Shown here: piece after piece, positions 44,235 through 54,759 of the stretch | Position numbering within the stretch: position 1 is the first letter of the stretch | Layout: every line of letters begins with the position of its first letter | NCBI RefSeq assembly: GCF_014252955.1 | Contig: NZ_JACMIA010000001.1 | Location: forward strand, 3,060,258-3,124,257 | Source of the DNA: Stappia sp. 28M-7 | Lineage (GTDB): Bacteria; Pseudomonadota; Alphaproteobacteria; Rhizobiales; Stappiaceae | Reading direction: 5' to 3' | DNA length: 64,000 nucleotides | The notes under the pieces: generated by a model | Seen by the model: the letters and a program-made list of their open reading frames with translations, nothing else | What the model was told of the DNA's origin: nothing | Database searches by the model: none | Translations under genes and position numbers: made by a program

Positions 44235-46701
44235 TCTTCTCGCCCGCCTCGGGCGCGGCCCCGGCCGCCTCCGTGGCAAGCATGCGCTCCACCTCGGCCA
44301 GCAGGTCCGGCACCAGACGGGCGTCGGCGACCAGGCGGCCATCCTCCTCCCGCAGGATCGCCAGGAACACCTCGCGCCGGATCGCGGCCAGCGCCTGCGG
44401 ATCCACATGCACGATCGGAGCGGCGGCGCGGGTTGCCATCGTCATCAGCCGATCGGCCGCCGACAGCCGCCCCCACAGATAGTCGTGCTCCCGCCAGCGG
44501 CGGTTGAAGAACGCGCCGAAGGCGTTGAGGTTGTTGCCCTTCAGCTTGACGCCCTCGGGCCGCAGCGAATGCGGGTCGGACGGGCTGATGCGGTCGATCA
44601 GGATCTCGTTGTATTCCGAGCTTGCAAGCCGGCGCAGCACCGGCAGCGTGACGAGATCGTAGAAGGCGAAGCCGATATAGGCGGCCACGAGCGGCAGGCG
44701 CAGCGGCTGCGGCAGGTAGCTGTAGGCCATCACCGAGAAGGCGTCGTCGCAAAGCTGGTCGAGATCGGCCAGCCCCATGCGGGTTGCGAGCTGGTCCAGC
44801 ACCTCGCCGATGGTCTCGACATCGTCCGGGGCACAGGCGGCGAGCCGGGCTGCTGCATCGGCCGTCTCCGCACCGTAGAAGCTGACCAACCAGCGCTGGC
44901 CGAGATGATCGACCTGTTCGTAGAGCGTGCTCTTGAGCTCGTCCATTTCCGCCGGACGCAGCTCCATTTCCGCGCCCGCCGCACGGTAGAGCCGGTTCAG
45001 CCGGCGGATCACGAAGCGCAGCCGGCGGGTTCGGTAATCGACATCGAGACCGCGCAGGAAGCGGATGATCGGCTGCGGCGTCGGCCCCTCGACCCCGCCA
45101 TGGCCGGAGGCCGCCTTAGCGTGCTGGCGCGCCAGCCAGGTCTCGATCCGCATTTCGCAGTCGCGCGGACTGGTCACCGTTCCGCCCACCGTCCCGGCCC
45201 GCGCCGTCGCGAGCTGGGCCAGCAGGTCCGACACCCGCGTCACCACCCCGGACAGCTTCAGCCGCTGGTAGCCGTGATAGGCATAGCCCGCCGAAGCGTG
45301 GGCGCGCTGGTTGGCCAGCATCCGGCAGCGGGTGAGCTCGGGAACCGTCATCGGCCGGTCGAGATCGGCACGCAGGATCGACGCCACCTCCCGCTCGACG
45401 ACCGGCTCGGCCGCGGCGATCACTTCCGCCACCTGGCGGACGTCGCGATTGTACTCCTCAACCTGCTCCAGCGCGTCGCCGATGGGCTCGTTGCGCGGGA
45501 TATGGGCGAGCGAGGCCAGGATGACGCGGAAGAAGCCGGGCAAACTCCCCTCCCCCGCGCCAAGTGCTTCCTCCGCGACGCCATGGCCATTGCCGGGGGC
45601 CGGCGCCTCGTCCTTGCGGCCGAGGACATTGGCCATCGGGTCGACATAGACGATGCGCCGCACGACCTCGCGCGCTGCAGGGCGTCCGGCAATCGCCTCG
45701 ATCACCGGCTGGAACGGCTTGTTCATGACGACGCTGCCGTCGACCAGGATGCGGGCCTCGGCAGGCGTCTCGCTGCGCCCGAAGGCGCGGTGCAGGAAGA
45801 TGCCGCGCAGCGGCCAGCTCTCGCCGCGCGCCTCAAGCACGCGGTCCATCTCGCCCACCGTCATCGGCGGAAAGGCCCCGGGAAAGGCGGAGGTCGCCCG
45901 CGCAGAGAAGATGAGGTCGGGAATACGTGCATCCGTGAAGTCGGAGACGATATTGCCATTGCCCCGGCTGCTGGCGGAATAGCGCAGGATCAGCCGGTGC
46001 TCCGTCTCCTCCACCTCCACCGGATCGTCGATGGCAAAGCGCCGCCTCTCGCCGTGGAAATCCGTCACGGTGACGAAGAGATCCAGCGACTGTCCTTGCG
46101 GGATGAGCGAGTGGGGCGCGCCTGGCGAGCTGTCCGGCCGCATCCCCTTGGCCGCATCCAGCATCCAGCCGACATAGCGCTCGCCGGAAAAGGGCGGCGT
46201 GAACCAGCGCGCCTGCATGAACTGGCGCAGCTTGGTGCGCGTCTCCGGGTCGCCGAGCTCGGACTTCAGCGCCATGCCCACCAGCCGGTCGAGGACCGGG
46301 GCAATGGAGCCCTTGAGATAGCGGCTGAGGCCGACGGGCTCGTTGGACAGCCGCGTGACATCGGCATTTTCCAGCCAGAGGTCGCGGTGGCCGTCGAGGG
46401 TGAGATTATGCGCCAGCGCCCGCGCCAGCATCACGCCGTTGACGCCGCCGGCGGAGGCCCCCGCAATCACGTCGACGACGACCCGCAGGTCCAGCGCCGG
46501 CGCGAACAGCGCCAGAAACCGCTCGTAGACCTCGGTGCTGGTCTCGTCGCGCGCGGACGCCCCGGCCCCGGCTCCGTTCGCCTCAAGACGCCGCGACGCC
46601 CGCACCAGGTTCAGGAATTCCCGCGTGATGCCGTGCATGTAGACGGCAAGGGAGACCCCTCCGTAAAGCACCAGCGCCAGACGCAACTCGATCTGTTTCA
46701 T
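44209..46701 (-). CDS. Large patatin-like phospholipase family protein (DUF3376 type)
   Basis: An 830-residue protein. The N-terminal patatin domain has the oxyanion segment LYGGVSLAVYMHG (12-24), the nucleophile elbow GASAGG (81-86, S83) and the Asp of the DGSVVMNKPF motif. It is followed by a long helical region (residues about 430-830) typical of the patatin/DUF3376 architecture. No signal peptide is seen; a cytoplasmic or membrane-associated acyl hydrolase is inferred. TAGGAT precedes the ATG at 46701. It lies 69 bp after rarA on the same strand and overlaps folB by 26 bases. Confidence 0.88.
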   Translation of the reverse strand: MKQIELRLALVLYGGVSLAVYMHGITREFLNLVRASRRLEANGAGAGASARDETSTEVYERFLALFAPALDLRVVVDVIAGASAGGVNGVMLARALAHNLTLDGHRDLWLENADVTRLSNEPVGLSRYLKGSIAPVLDRLVGMALKSELGDPETRTKLRQFMQARWFTPPFSGERYVGWMLDAAKGMRPDSSPGAPHSLIPQGQSLDLFVTVTDFHGERRRFAIDDPVEVEETEHRLILRYSASSRGNGNIVSDFTDARIPDLIFSARATSAFPGAFPPMTVGEMDRVLEARGESWPLRGIFLHRAFGRSETPAEARILVDGSVVMNKPFQPVIEAIAGRPAAREVVRRIVYVDPMANVLGRKDEAPAPGNGHGVAEEALGAGEGSLPGFFRVILASLAHIPRNEPIGDALEQVEEYNRDVRQVAEVIAAAEPVVEREVASILRADLDRPMTVPELTRCRMLANQRAHASAGYAYHGYQRLKLSGVVTRVSDLLAQLATARAGTVGGTVTSPRDCEMRIETWLARQHAKAASGHGGVEGPTPQPIIRFLRGLDVDYRTRRLRFVIRRLNRLYRAAGAEMELRPAEMDELKSTLYEQVDHLGQRWLVSFYGAETADAAARLAACAPDDVETIGEVLDQLATRMGLADLDQLCDDAFSVMAYSYLPQPLRLPLVAAYIGFAFYDLVTLPVLRRLASSEYNEILIDRISPSDPHSLRPEGVKLKGNNLNAFGAFFNRRWREHDYLWGRLSAADRLMTMATRAAAPIVHVDPQALAAIRREVFLAILREEDGRLVADARLVPDLLAEVERMLATEAAGAAPEAGEKISSLSASA

Positions 46702-46770
46702 GGATCCTACCGGAACAGGACGCCGCCGCCATGGTCCGCCTGTTCGCCGCAAAGCGCAATGGGCAAGCTG

Positions 46771-48084
46771 TCAGGAGCGCCCGCCGCGCTCCCGCCGAAG
46801 CTTGTCCCAATAGTCGAGGCGCTTGCGCAGCTCGCGCTCGAAGCCCCGCTCGGGCGGGTCGTAGAAGCGCTGGCGGCCCATCGCTTCGGGAAAGTAGTCC
46901 TGCCCCGAGAAGGCGTCCGGCTGGTCGTGATCGTAGGCGTAGCCGTTACCATAGCCTTCCGACTTCATCAGCTTGGTCGGGGCGTTGAGGATGTGCTTGG
47001 GCGGGGCCAGCGAGCCGTGCTGCTTGGCCGCGCGCATCGCCGCCTTGTAGGCGACATAGGCGCCGTTCGACTTTGGCGCCGTCGCCAGATAGACGACCGA
47101 CTGCGCCAGCGCCAGTTCGCCCTCCGGCGAGCCGAGCATCTGGTAGGCATCGCGCGCCGCATTGGCCTGGACCAGCGCATTGGGGTCGGCAAGGCCGATA
47201 TCCTCGACCGCCATGCGGATCAGCCGCCGGGCGAGGAACAACGGATCCTCGCCGCCGTCCAGCATGCGGCAGAACCAGTAGAGCGCCGCATCCGGATCGG
47301 AGCCGCGCACCGACTTGTGCAGCGCCGAGATGAGATTGTAGTGGCCGTCGCGCGACTTGTCGTAGACTGGGGCCCGGCGCTGCACCAGCTCCTGCAGCCG
47401 CTCTGCATCGAAGGTCTCCCCGCCGCGCGCGGCGCGCCAGACGTCCTCGGCCAGCGTCAGGGCGGCGCGTCCGTCGCCATCGGCCATGCGCAGGAGCGCG
47501 GCGCGCGCGCCCTCATCGAGCGGCAGGGGCCGCCCCTCCTCCGCCTCGGCACGGGCAAGCAGGCGCTCCAGCGCCTCGCTATCGAGCGTGCGGAAGGTGA
47601 GCACATGCGCCCGCGACAGCAGCGCGGCATTGAGCTCGAAGCTCGGGTTCTCGGTGGTGGCGCCGACCAGCGTCACCGTGCCGTCCTCCATGACGGGCAG
47701 GAAGCTGTCCTGCTGGGCCCGGTTGAAGCGGTGGATCTCGTCGACGAAGAGCAGCGTCGCCTTGCCGGTGAGGCGCGAGGCGCGCGCGGCCTCGAACACC
47801 TTCTTCAGCTCGGCAACGCCGCTGAAGATCGCCGAGATCTGCTCGAAGCGCAGGTCCGTCGCATCCGCCAGCAGCCGGGCCACCGTGGTCTTGCCGGTGC
47901 CCGGCGGCCCCCAGAACACCAGCGAGCCGAGCGATCCCGTCTCCAGCATGCGGGTCAGCACGCCGTCGGGGCCGAGCAGGTGATCCTGCCCGACCACGTC
48001 GGAAAGCTGCGCGGGCCGCAGCCGGTCGGCAAGCGGCCGCCGGGTCTGCGCCCCGAGCCCTGCGGACTGGAAAAGATCGCTCAT
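46771..48084 (-). CDS. rarA: Replication-associated recombination protein RarA (MgsA)
   Basis: A 437-residue AAA+ ATPase acting at stalled replication forks with SSB. The Walker A motif is GPPGTGKTTVARLLAD, Walker B LLFVDEIHRFNRAQQD, and sensor 1 lies in LVGATTENPSFELN. The C-terminal YHYNL-like SALHKS region and VYLATAPKSNGAY tail are family-typical. The start MSDLFQ at 48084 matches homologues; the longer frame was rejected. It lies 28 bp after the Deg protease gene and is likely cotranscribed with it. Confidence 0.95.
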   Translation of the reverse strand: MSDLFQSAGLGAQTRRPLADRLRPAQLSDVVGQDHLLGPDGVLTRMLETGSLGSLVFWGPPGTGKTTVARLLADATDLRFEQISAIFSGVAELKKVFEAARASRLTGKATLLFVDEIHRFNRAQQDSFLPVMEDGTVTLVGATTENPSFELNAALLSRAHVLTFRTLDSEALERLLARAEAEEGRPLPLDEGARAALLRMADGDGRAALTLAEDVWRAARGGETFDAERLQELVQRRAPVYDKSRDGHYNLISALHKSVRGSDPDAALYWFCRMLDGGEDPLFLARRLIRMAVEDIGLADPNALVQANAARDAYQMLGSPEGELALAQSVVYLATAPKSNGAYVAYKAAMRAAKQHGSLAPPKHILNAPTKLMKSEGYGNGYAYDHDQPDAFSGQDYFPEAMGRQRFYDPPERGFERELRKRLDYWDKLRRERGGRS

Positions 48085-48112
48085 GGGGGATGCCTTGCCC
48101 TCGCCTCTCGCC

Positions 48113-49549
48113 TCAGCCCCGCAGCGCGATCCGCAGGACCCGGCCGCCGCGCCGGATCTCCAGCCGCCACACGCCCGGATCGCTGCCGGCGATGCGCTGC
48201 AGGGTACGGCTGGAATCGACCGCGCGCCCGTTGATCGTCTGCACCACGTCGCCGACCTGCAAACCGACACGCGCCGCCGGCGAGCCCGGCTCGACCTTGG
48301 CGATGACGACGCCCGTGTCGAACCCGTCGAGCCGCAGCTCCTCGGCAACGGCCGGCGACAGGTTCATCACCGTCGTGCCGGCGAAGGGCGAATAGTCGGA
48401 AATCTCGCGCGCATCGCGCGGGGTCGTCTCCGGGGCCGCCTCCAGCGTCACCTCCAGCTTCACCTCGCCGCGCGGCCGCAGGACCGTCAACGTGGTGGTG
48501 GAGCCGAGCGTGCGGGTGGCAAAGCGATAGCCGAAGCTGTCCGGATCGGTCACTTCCGTATCGCCGACATGGGTGATGAGGTCGCCGACCTTCAGCCCGG
48601 CCCGGTCCGCCGGGCTGCCGTCGCCGACCACGGTCACCAGAACGCCGCTCGGACGGTCGAGGCCGAGCGCCTCGGCGATCTCCGCGCTGACGGTCTGCAG
48701 GCTGGCACCGAGCCAGGGCCGGCGCACGCGGCCGTCATTCTCCGCCGCATCGACGACGAAATGCACCATGTTGGAGGGAATGGCGAAGCCGATGCCGTTC
48801 GACCCGCCGGAGCGCGAGAAGATCGCCGTGTTGATGCCGACCAGCCGGCCATCCATGTCGACCAGCGCACCGCCGGAATTGCCCGGGTTGATGGCCGCGT
48901 CCGTCTGGATGAAGAACTGGTAGTCGGAGACCCCCACCCGGGTGCGGGCCAGCGCCGAGATGATGCCCTGCGTCACCGTCTGGCCGACGCCGAAGGGATT
49001 GCCGATGGCCAGTACGATGTCGCCGACGGCGAGCTGGTCGGAATCGGCGAACTCGATATGCGGGAAGGTTTCGGACGCATCCCTCACCCGCAGGATGGCG
49101 AGATCCGTGCGCTCGTCCTTCAGCACGATCTCGGCGTCGAACTCGCGCCGGTCGGCCAGCGCCACCCGCACCGCGTCCGCCTCGGCGATCACGTGGTTGT
49201 TGGTGACGATGATGCCGTCGGCCGACACGATGACGCCGGAGCCGAGCGAGGACTGCACGCGCTCGCGCGGGCGGCCCATGTCCTGCCCCGGCCCGCCGAA
49301 GAAGCGCCGGAAGAACGGATCGTCGAAGAAGGGCGAGACCGGCCGGCTCTGCACCGTGCGGCTGGCATAGACGTTGACGACCGCAGGCGCGGCCTGCTGC
49401 ACCACCGGCGCGAAGGACAGGCGCAGCTCGGCCGCATCGCGCGGCGCTGTCCGCTCCTGGGCGCCTGTGCTGGAAACGCCGGCGAGCGCAATGAGAAGAA
49501 CGGTGGCAAGCGCGAACGAAGCGCGGCCTGCGAGGGTGTAGACGGACAT
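48113..49549 (-). CDS. degQ: Periplasmic Deg/HtrA-type serine protease
   Basis: A 478-residue protease. The signal peptide is near residues 1-29 (SVYTLAGRASFALATVLLIA). The triad is His in VTNNHVIAEA, Asp in ERTDLAILRV and Ser in NPGNSGGALVDMDG. Two PDZ domains follow (PWLGASLQTVSAE...LKVGDLITHVGD; VEPGSPAARVGLQVGDVVQTING). It degrades or refolds damaged periplasmic proteins. The chosen ATG at 49549 has GAGG upstream; an ATG at 49600 is possible. It starts 149 bp after the rplQ stop, past the ribosomal terminator. Confidence 0.92.
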   Translation of the reverse strand: MSVYTLAGRASFALATVLLIALAGVSSTGAQERTAPRDAAELRLSFAPVVQQAAPAVVNVYASRTVQSRPVSPFFDDPFFRRFFGGPGQDMGRPRERVQSSLGSGVIVSADGIIVTNNHVIAEADAVRVALADRREFDAEIVLKDERTDLAILRVRDASETFPHIEFADSDQLAVGDIVLAIGNPFGVGQTVTQGIISALARTRVGVSDYQFFIQTDAAINPGNSGGALVDMDGRLVGINTAIFSRSGGSNGIGFAIPSNMVHFVVDAAENDGRVRRPWLGASLQTVSAEIAEALGLDRPSGVLVTVVGDGSPADRAGLKVGDLITHVGDTEVTDPDSFGYRFATRTLGSTTTLTVLRPRGEVKLEVTLEAAPETTPRDAREISDYSPFAGTTVMNLSPAVAEELRLDGFDTGVVIAKVEPGSPAARVGLQVGDVVQTINGRAVDSSRTLQRIAGSDPGVWRLEIRRGGRVLRIALRG

Positions 49550-49633
49550 CCCTGGAAACCTCACCGATTTGCGGCGCCGGGCATGGCCGGAACGACTCAT
49601 GCCCCGCCTTTGGACAGTCGAGCCAAACCTAAC

Positions 49634-49660
49634 AAAAAAGGCGACCCGAAGGCCGCCTTT
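49634..49660 (-). terminator. Terminator of the ribosomal protein operon
   Basis: AAAGGCG (49637-49643) pairs with CGCCTTT (49654-49660). On the minus strand the hairpin is followed by six T. It lies 38 bp after rplQ. Confidence 0.88.
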
Positions 49661-49697
49661 CCGTGTGCGAATGCGAACGCGAGGTTCGCCCGCAAGA

Positions 49698-50123
49698 TCA
49701 AGCCGCAGCTTCGGCGCTCTCGGCAGCCTCGTTGCGCGCCCGGTCGACCGCACCCTTGGCGTCGACGTCGCGATCGACGAACTCGATCACGGCCATCGGG
49801 GCGTTGTCGCCGTAGCGGAACCCGGCCTTGAGGACGCGGGTGTAGCCGCCGTTGCGGCCCTTGTAGCGCTCGGCAAGCGTGTCGAACAGCTTGCGAACGA
49901 GGGCAACGTCGCGGATCTGCGCGATCGCCTGACGGCGGGCATGCAGGTCACCACGCTTGCCGAGAGTGACGAGCTTTTCCACGATCGGCCGCAGTTCCTT
50001 GGCCTTCGGGAGGGTCGTCACGATCTGCTCATGCTCAATCAGCGAAGCGGACATGTTGGCAAACATCGCCTTGCGATGGCTGGATGTCCGGTTGAGCTTG
50101 CGGCCGCGATTGCCGTGGCGCAT
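49698..50123 (-). CDS. rplQ: 50S ribosomal protein L17
   Basis: A 141-residue L17. [20 protein letters not shown] at the N-terminus is diagnostic, followed by [20 protein letters not shown]. The C-terminal tail is Ala/Glu-rich ([10 protein letters not shown]). Last gene of the alpha-operon portion, 78 bp after rpoA and before the terminator at 49634-49660. Confidence 0.98.
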   Translation of the reverse strand: MRHGNRGRKLNRTSSHRKAMFANMSASLIEHEQIVTTLPKAKELRPIVEKLVTLGKRGDLHARRQAIAQIRDVALVRKLFDTLAERYKGRNGGYTRVLKAGFRYGDNAPMAVIEFVDRDVDAKGAVDRARNEAAESAEAAA

Positions 50124-50201
50124 GGCTCTCTCCTTTTTCTCTGGCGGTCACGTCTCTTGCGTGCCGCCGCCTGTCCCTTGGAAGACCGCGCTTTCGCGCG
50201 A

Positions 50202-51224
50202 TCAGTACTGATGATCCTCGTAGCGCTTGGCGAGCTCGTCGATGTTCTCCGGCGGCCAGTTGGCCACTTCCATGCCGAGATGGAGACCCATCTGGGCGAG
50301 AACTTCCTTGATCTCGTTGAGCGACTTGCGGCCGAAGTTCGGGGTGCGCAGCATCTCCGCCTCGGTCTTCTGAATGAGATCGCCAATATACACGATATTG
50401 TCGTTCTTCAGACAGTTGGCCGAACGCACCGACAGCTCCAGCTCGTCGACCTTCTTCAGAAGCGCCGGGTTGAACGCGAGCTCGGGGACGGTGTCCTCCT
50501 TCACTTCGCGACGCGGCTCTTCGAAGTTGACGAAGATCGAAAGCTGGTCCTGCAGGATACGCGCCGCGAATGCGACGGAATCTTCCGGAGAAACCGAACC
50601 GTCGGTCTCCACGTTCAGGGTCAGCTTGTCGTAGTCGAGAACCTGGCCCTCACGGGTGTTCTCGACCTTGTAGGAGACCTTCTTGACCGGGGAGTAGAGG
50701 CTGTCGACCGGGATGAGCCCGATCGGAGCATCTTCCGGACGGTTGCGCTCCGCCGGCACGTAGCCCTTGCCGGTGTTGACCGTGAACTCCATGCGGATCT
50801 CCGCGCCCTCGTCGAGGGTGCAGAGAACGAGATCGGGGTTGAGAACCTCGATGTCGCCGACCGTCTGGATGTCGCCAGCCGTCACCACGCCCGGACCCTG
50901 CTTGCGCACGACCATGCGCTTGGGGCCCTCGCCCTGCATGCGCAGCGCGATTTCCTTGATGTTCAGGACGATGTCGGTGACATCTTCCCGCACGCCCGGA
51001 ATGGACGAGAACTCGTGCAGAACGCCGTCGATCTGCACCGCAGTCACTGCCGCGCCCTGGAGCGAGGACAGAAGCACGCGGCGCAGGGCATTGCCCAGCG
51101 TCAGACCAAAGCCACGCTCAAGCGGCTCGGCGACGACCGTACCGACGACACGCGGGTCGTGGCCGGGCTTCACCTCGAGCTTGTTCGGCTTGATCAGTTC
51201 CTGCCAGTTTTTGTGAATGCTCAA
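50202..51224 (-). CDS. rpoA: DNA-directed RNA polymerase subunit alpha
   Basis: A 340-residue alpha subunit. The N-terminal assembly domain has [21 protein letters not shown] (in part) near residue 34. The C-terminal domain that contacts UP elements and activators ends with [22 protein letters not shown]. Length is typical for alphaproteobacteria. It sits between rpsK and rplQ, the standard order. Confidence 0.98.
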   Translation of the reverse strand: MSIHKNWQELIKPNKLEVKPGHDPRVVGTVVAEPLERGFGLTLGNALRRVLLSSLQGAAVTAVQIDGVLHEFSSIPGVREDVTDIVLNIKEIALRMQGEGPKRMVVRKQGPGVVTAGDIQTVGDIEVLNPDLVLCTLDEGAEIRMEFTVNTGKGYVPAERNRPEDAPIGLIPVDSLYSPVKKVSYKVENTREGQVLDYDKLTLNVETDGSVSPEDSVAFAARILQDQLSIFVNFEEPRREVKEDTVPELAFNPALLKKVDELELSVRSANCLKNDNIVYIGDLIQKTEAEMLRTPNFGRKSLNEIKEVLAQMGLHLGMEVANWPPENIDELAKRYEDHQY

Positions 51225-51303
51225 TTCTTATCCTCCGGCTGTCCCGCCGACCTCGAGGGCCGGCCATGCTGTGCCATGGGAATGAACGGTATGCGGCTGA
51301 GCG

Positions 51304-51693
51304 TCAGACGCGGCGGCGCTTGCGCGGACGGCACCCGTTGTGCGGGATCGGCGTCACGTCGCGAATCGAGGTCACCATGAAGCCGGCGGCCTGCAGGGCG
51401 CGCAGAGCGGACTCACGGCCCGAACCGGGACCGCGAACCTCGACCTCGAGGGTGCGCATGCCGTGCTCGGCAGCCTTGCGGGCAGCGTCCTCGGCCGCGA
51501 CCTGAGCCGCATACGGGGTCGACTTGCGCGAGCCCTTGAAGCCCATCGCACCGGCGGACGACCAGGAGATCGCGTTGCCCTGTGCGTCGGTGATGGTGAT
51601 CATCGTGTTGTTGAACGTGGAGTTCACATGCGCCACGCCGGAGGAAATATTCTTTCGCTCGCGGCGGCGGACGCGCGTGGTGTCTTTAGCCAT
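51304..51693 (-). CDS. rpsK: 30S ribosomal protein S11
   Basis: A 129-residue S11, with the family block [20 protein letters not shown] and the basic end [13 protein letters not shown]. It forms the platform of the 30S subunit with S18 and S21. Located between rpsM and rpoA. Confidence 0.98.
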   Translation of the reverse strand: MAKDTTRVRRRERKNISSGVAHVNSTFNNTMITITDAQGNAISWSSAGAMGFKGSRKSTPYAAQVAAEDAARKAAEHGMRTLEVEVRGPGSGRESALRALQAAGFMVTSIRDVTPIPHNGCRPRKRRRV

Positions 51694-51764
51694 GTCTTTG
51701 TCCTTTGGTCGATCTCGTCACCGCCGTAACTCGGCGGCTCCACCGGGCCTGATTGCCAGTGAGA

Positions 51765-52133
51765 TTACTTCTTCTTGCCGGCAATCGGCTTCGCCGGACC
51801 CTTGCGGGTGCGGGCGTTCGTATGGGTACGCTGGCCGCGCACCGGAAGGCCGCGACGATGGCGCAGGCCGCGGTAGCAGCCCAGGTCCATCAGACGCTTG
51901 ATGTTCATGGCCGTCTCACGACGCAGGTCGCCCTCGACGATGTAGTCGCGGTCGATGGTCTCGCGGATCGCGAGCACTTCGGCGTCGGACAGCTCGTTGA
52001 CGCGGCGCTCGGGAGCGATGTTCACCTTCTCGATGATCTCCGCCGCGAACTTCGCGCCAATGCCGTGAATGTACTGAAGCGCGATGACGACGCGCTTGTT
52101 TGTCGGGATATTTACACCTGCGATACGGGCCAC
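51765..52133 (-). CDS. rpsM: 30S ribosomal protein S13
   Basis: A 122-residue S13 that contacts the 50S head and P-site tRNA. The helix-two-turn-helix core and [20 protein letters not shown] tail are diagnostic. I place the start at the GTG of 52133 (reading [14 protein letters not shown]), which has GGAG six bases upstream and gives the usual S13 N-terminus. An ATG four codons earlier is possible. First gene of the alpha-type block after a hairpin-containing gap. Confidence 0.97.
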   Translation of the reverse strand: MARIAGVNIPTNKRVVIALQYIHGIGAKFAAEIIEKVNIAPERRVNELSDAEVLAIRETIDRDYIVEGDLRRETAMNIKRLMDLGCYRGLRHRRGLPVRGQRTHTNARTRKGPAKPIAGKKK

Positions 52134-52224
52134 TGCCGTCTCCATGTTAATGGCGCGACCTCGGGGTGAGGAGCGCGCCGGGTTGTCCCCGCGTCCGGTG
52201 GAGCCCGGCCCCTGCGGAGGAAAG

Positions 52225-52277
52225 CGCAAACGCACCCGCGCCGCGCGCTTTGCGCGGCCCGGGTGCAGGCGTTTTGC
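52225..52277 (-). terminator. Imperfect stem-loop between adk and rpsM
   Basis: GCAAACGC-ACCCG pairs imperfectly with CGGGTGC-A-GGCGTTTTGC around a GC-rich centre. It follows the adk stop by 15 bp. It could attenuate spc-to-alpha read-through; the T content after it is low. Confidence 0.4.
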
Positions 52278-52291
52278 TGGAGCCGCGAGCC

Positions 52292-52888
52292 TTAGCCCGC
52301 AGCCGCCACCGCGTCAAGCGCGGAATCGATCTGTGCCGAGACCCCGTCGATCGGCTGCATGCCGTCGATCCCGACCAGCTGTCCGCGGTTGCGGTAGTAG
52401 GGAGCCACGACCGCGGTATCGCGGTTATAGGCCTCAAGGCGCTGCTTGAAGACTTCCGGATCGTCGTCCTTGCGGACCGGCTGTCCGGCAGCCTTGGCAT
52501 CGGCGGCGCGCTTGATGATGCGGTCGACGAGGATCGACTGATCGACCTCCAGTTCCAGCACCATGTCGAGCTTCAGGCCCTTGCTCGCCAGCATGTGGTC
52601 GAGCGCTTCGGCCTGGGCAACGGTCCGCGGGAAGCCGTCGAGGATGAACCCCTTCTGGGCGTCCGCTTCCTCGATCCGGTCGGCGACGATGCCGATGACG
52701 ATCTCGTCGGACACGAGCCCGCCGGCATCCATCACCGCTTTGGCCTTCAGTCCGACCGGCGTGCCGGCCGCAACGGCGGCGCGCAGCATATCACCGGTGG
52801 AGAGCTGCGGGATTCCGTACTTCTCGACCAGCCGAGCGGCCTGCGTTCCCTTGCCGGCGCCCGGCGGTCCGAGAAAAATCAACCTCAT
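52292..52888 (-). CDS. adk: Adenylate kinase
   Basis: A 198-residue enzyme catalysing ATP + AMP to 2 ADP. The P-loop is [10 protein letters not shown], the NMP-binding part [12 protein letters not shown], and [17 protein letters not shown] carries the AMP/ATP Arg. The LID is short and has no zinc Cys ([16 protein letters not shown]), the short bacterial form typical of alphaproteobacteria. Its start overlaps the secY stop by four bases. Confidence 0.97.
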   Translation of the reverse strand: MRLIFLGPPGAGKGTQAARLVEKYGIPQLSTGDMLRAAVAAGTPVGLKAKAVMDAGGLVSDEIVIGIVADRIEEADAQKGFILDGFPRTVAQAEALDHMLASKGLKLDMVLELEVDQSILVDRIIKRAADAKAAGQPVRKDDDPEVFKQRLEAYNRDTAVVAPYYRNRGQLVGIDGMQPIDGVSAQIDSALDAVAAAG

Positions 52889-54219
52889 CTACGCTTCCCC
52901 CTGAGTTTCGCCTTCTTGACAAGGCCTTCGTACTGATGCGCAAGCAGGTGCCCCTGGATCTGGGAAACCGTATCCATGGTCACGCTGACGATGATCAGCA
53001 GCGAGGTGCCTCCGAAGTAGAACGGAACGCCGGTCGCGGAAATGAGGAATTCGGGTAATAGACAGACCAGGACGATATAGATGGCACCGACCACCGTGAT
53101 GCGGGTCAGCACATAGTCGATGTACTGGGCGGTGCGCTCGCCCGGACGCAGGCCCGGAATGAAGCCGCCATGCTTCTTCAGGTTGTCGGCGGTGTCCGAC
53201 GGATTGAACACGATCGCCGTGTAGAAGAAGCAGAAGAACACGATCAGGGCCGCGTAGAGCAGCATGTAGAGCGGCTGGCCGTGGCCAAGCAGCGCGGTCA
53301 CCGTCGTCAGCCAGCTGCTCTCGTCGCCGGTCGTGCCGAGGCCCGACAGGGTGGCCGGAACCAGCAGCAGAGAAGAGGCGAAGATCGGCGGAATGACGCC
53401 GGCGGTGTTGAGCTTCAGCGGCAGGAACGAGGTGTTGCCCTCGACCATGCGATTGCCGACGTTGCGCTTCGGATACTGGATCCGCAGCCGGCGCTGCGCA
53501 CGCTCCATGAACACGATCAGGGCGATCACAACGATCGACAGTGCGATGATGCCGATGATGATCGGGGTAGCGAGCGCGCCCTGGCGGCCGAGCTCCAGCG
53601 TCGAGGCGACCGCGGACGGCAGGCCCGCGACGATGCCGGCGAAGATTATCAGCGAGATGCCGTTGCCGATGCCGCGGGCGGTGATCTGCTCGCCCAGCCA
53701 CATCAGGAACATGGTGCCGCCGACCAGCGTGATCACCGCGGAAATGCGGAAGAACCAGCCCGGATCGACCACCACATTGGCGGCGCTCTCGAGGCCGATG
53801 GCGATGCCGTAGGCCTGGAAGGTCGCCAGAACCACCGTGCCGTAGCGGGTGTACTGGTTGATGACCTTGCGGCCCTGCTCGCCTTCCTTCTTCAGCTGCT
53901 CCAGCGAGGGAACAACCGAGGTCAGCAGCTGGATGATGATCGACGCCGAGATGTAGGGCATGATTCCGAGGGCCAGGATCGCCATGCGCTCCACGGCACC
54001 GCCGGAAAACATGTTGAACAGCCCGACGATGCCCTGCTGCGCCTGGCCAAAGGCCTGCGCGAAGGCATCCGGATTGATCCCGGGCAGCGGCACGTAAGTG
54101 CCGAACCGATACACAAGAAGCGCACCCAGTGTGAACCAGATACGCTTCTTCAATTCCTCGGCTTTGGCGAAAGCTGAAAAGTTCAGATTAGCCGCTAGCT
54201 GTTCGGCAGCAGATGCCAT
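52885..54219 (-). CDS. secY: Protein translocase subunit SecY
   Basis: A 444-residue, ten-helix channel protein of the Sec translocon. Landmarks are the plug/first-helix region ([22 protein letters not shown]), [27 protein letters not shown] (in parts), [13 protein letters not shown] with RGIGNG, and the cytoplasmic loop [19 protein letters not shown], given in part. It overlaps adk by four bases and follows rplO, the standard spc order. Confidence 0.98.
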   Translation of the reverse strand: MASAAEQLAANLNFSAFAKAEELKKRIWFTLGALLVYRFGTYVPLPGINPDAFAQAFGQAQQGIVGLFNMFSGGAVERMAILALGIMPYISASIIIQLLTSVVPSLEQLKKEGEQGRKVINQYTRYGTVVLATFQAYGIAIGLESAANVVVDPGWFFRISAVITLVGGTMFLMWLGEQITARGIGNGISLIIFAGIVAGLPSAVASTLELGRQGALATPIIIGIIALSIVVIALIVFMERAQRRLRIQYPKRNVGNRMVEGNTSFLPLKLNTAGVIPPIFASSLLLVPATLSGLGTTGDESSWLTTVTALLGHGQPLYMLLYAALIVFFCFFYTAIVFNPSDTADNLKKHGGFIPGLRPGERTAQYIDYVLTRITVVGAIYIVLVCLLPEFLISATGVPFYFGGTSLLIIVSVTMDTVSQIQGHLLAHQYEGLVKKAKLRGKRR

Positions 54220-54268
54220 TCCGGGCTCCGGTCAATTCTCGAGCAATCTGACGTGGGAAAACCCAGGC

Positions 54269-54739
54269 TTATTCAGCCTGGGCTCCGATAATCGTGACCT
54301 TGCCACCGGCCTTCTCGACCGCGGCAAGCGCGTTCTTGGAGGCACCGGCGACCTCGAAGGTCACACCCGCCTTCAGCTCACCATCGGAGAGCAGGCGGAC
54401 ACCGTCCTTGACGCGGCGGATGACGCCAGCGGCCTTGAGGGCCTCTGCAGTCACCGTCTGGGAAGCATCGAGCTTGCCAGCATCGATCGCAATCTGGACA
54501 CGGCCAAGCGAGACCGCGTTGAACGACTTTGCGAAGATGTTGGTGAAGCCGCGCTTCGGCAGGCGACGATGCAGCGGCATCTGGCCGCCCTCGAAGCCCT
54601 TGATCGCGACGCCCGAGCGGGACTTCTGACCCTTGACACCACGGCCACCGGTCTTGCCCTTGCCCGAACCAATGCCACGGCCGACGCGCATGCGCTCCTT
54701 GGTGGCACCCGGATTGTCCCGGAGTTCATTCAGTTTCAT
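54269..54739 (-). CDS. rplO: 50S ribosomal protein L15
   Basis: A 156-residue L15 with [20 protein letters not shown] at the N-terminus, the Gly/Lys-rich [20 protein letters not shown] extension and [18 protein letters not shown]. It lies between rpmD and secY. Confidence 0.98.
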   Translation of the reverse strand: MKLNELRDNPGATKERMRVGRGIGSGKGKTGGRGVKGQKSRSGVAIKGFEGGQMPLHRRLPKRGFTNIFAKSFNAVSLGRVQIAIDAGKLDASQTVTAEALKAAGVIRRVKDGVRLLSDGELKAGVTFEVAGASKNALAAVEKAGGKVTIIGAQAE

Positions 54740-54759
54740 CGTATGTCTCCCCGCATCCC

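Noticed and set aside
44407-48234. A 1275-codon plus-strand open frame
   Set aside because: It is antisense to the patatin and rarA genes; long antisense frames arise from codon bias at this GC content.
51765-52235. Longer S13 starting at 52235 or at the ATG of 52145
   Set aside because: S13 proteins begin [10 protein letters not shown]; the GTG at 52133 with GGAG at six bases gives exactly this and the usual 122 residues.
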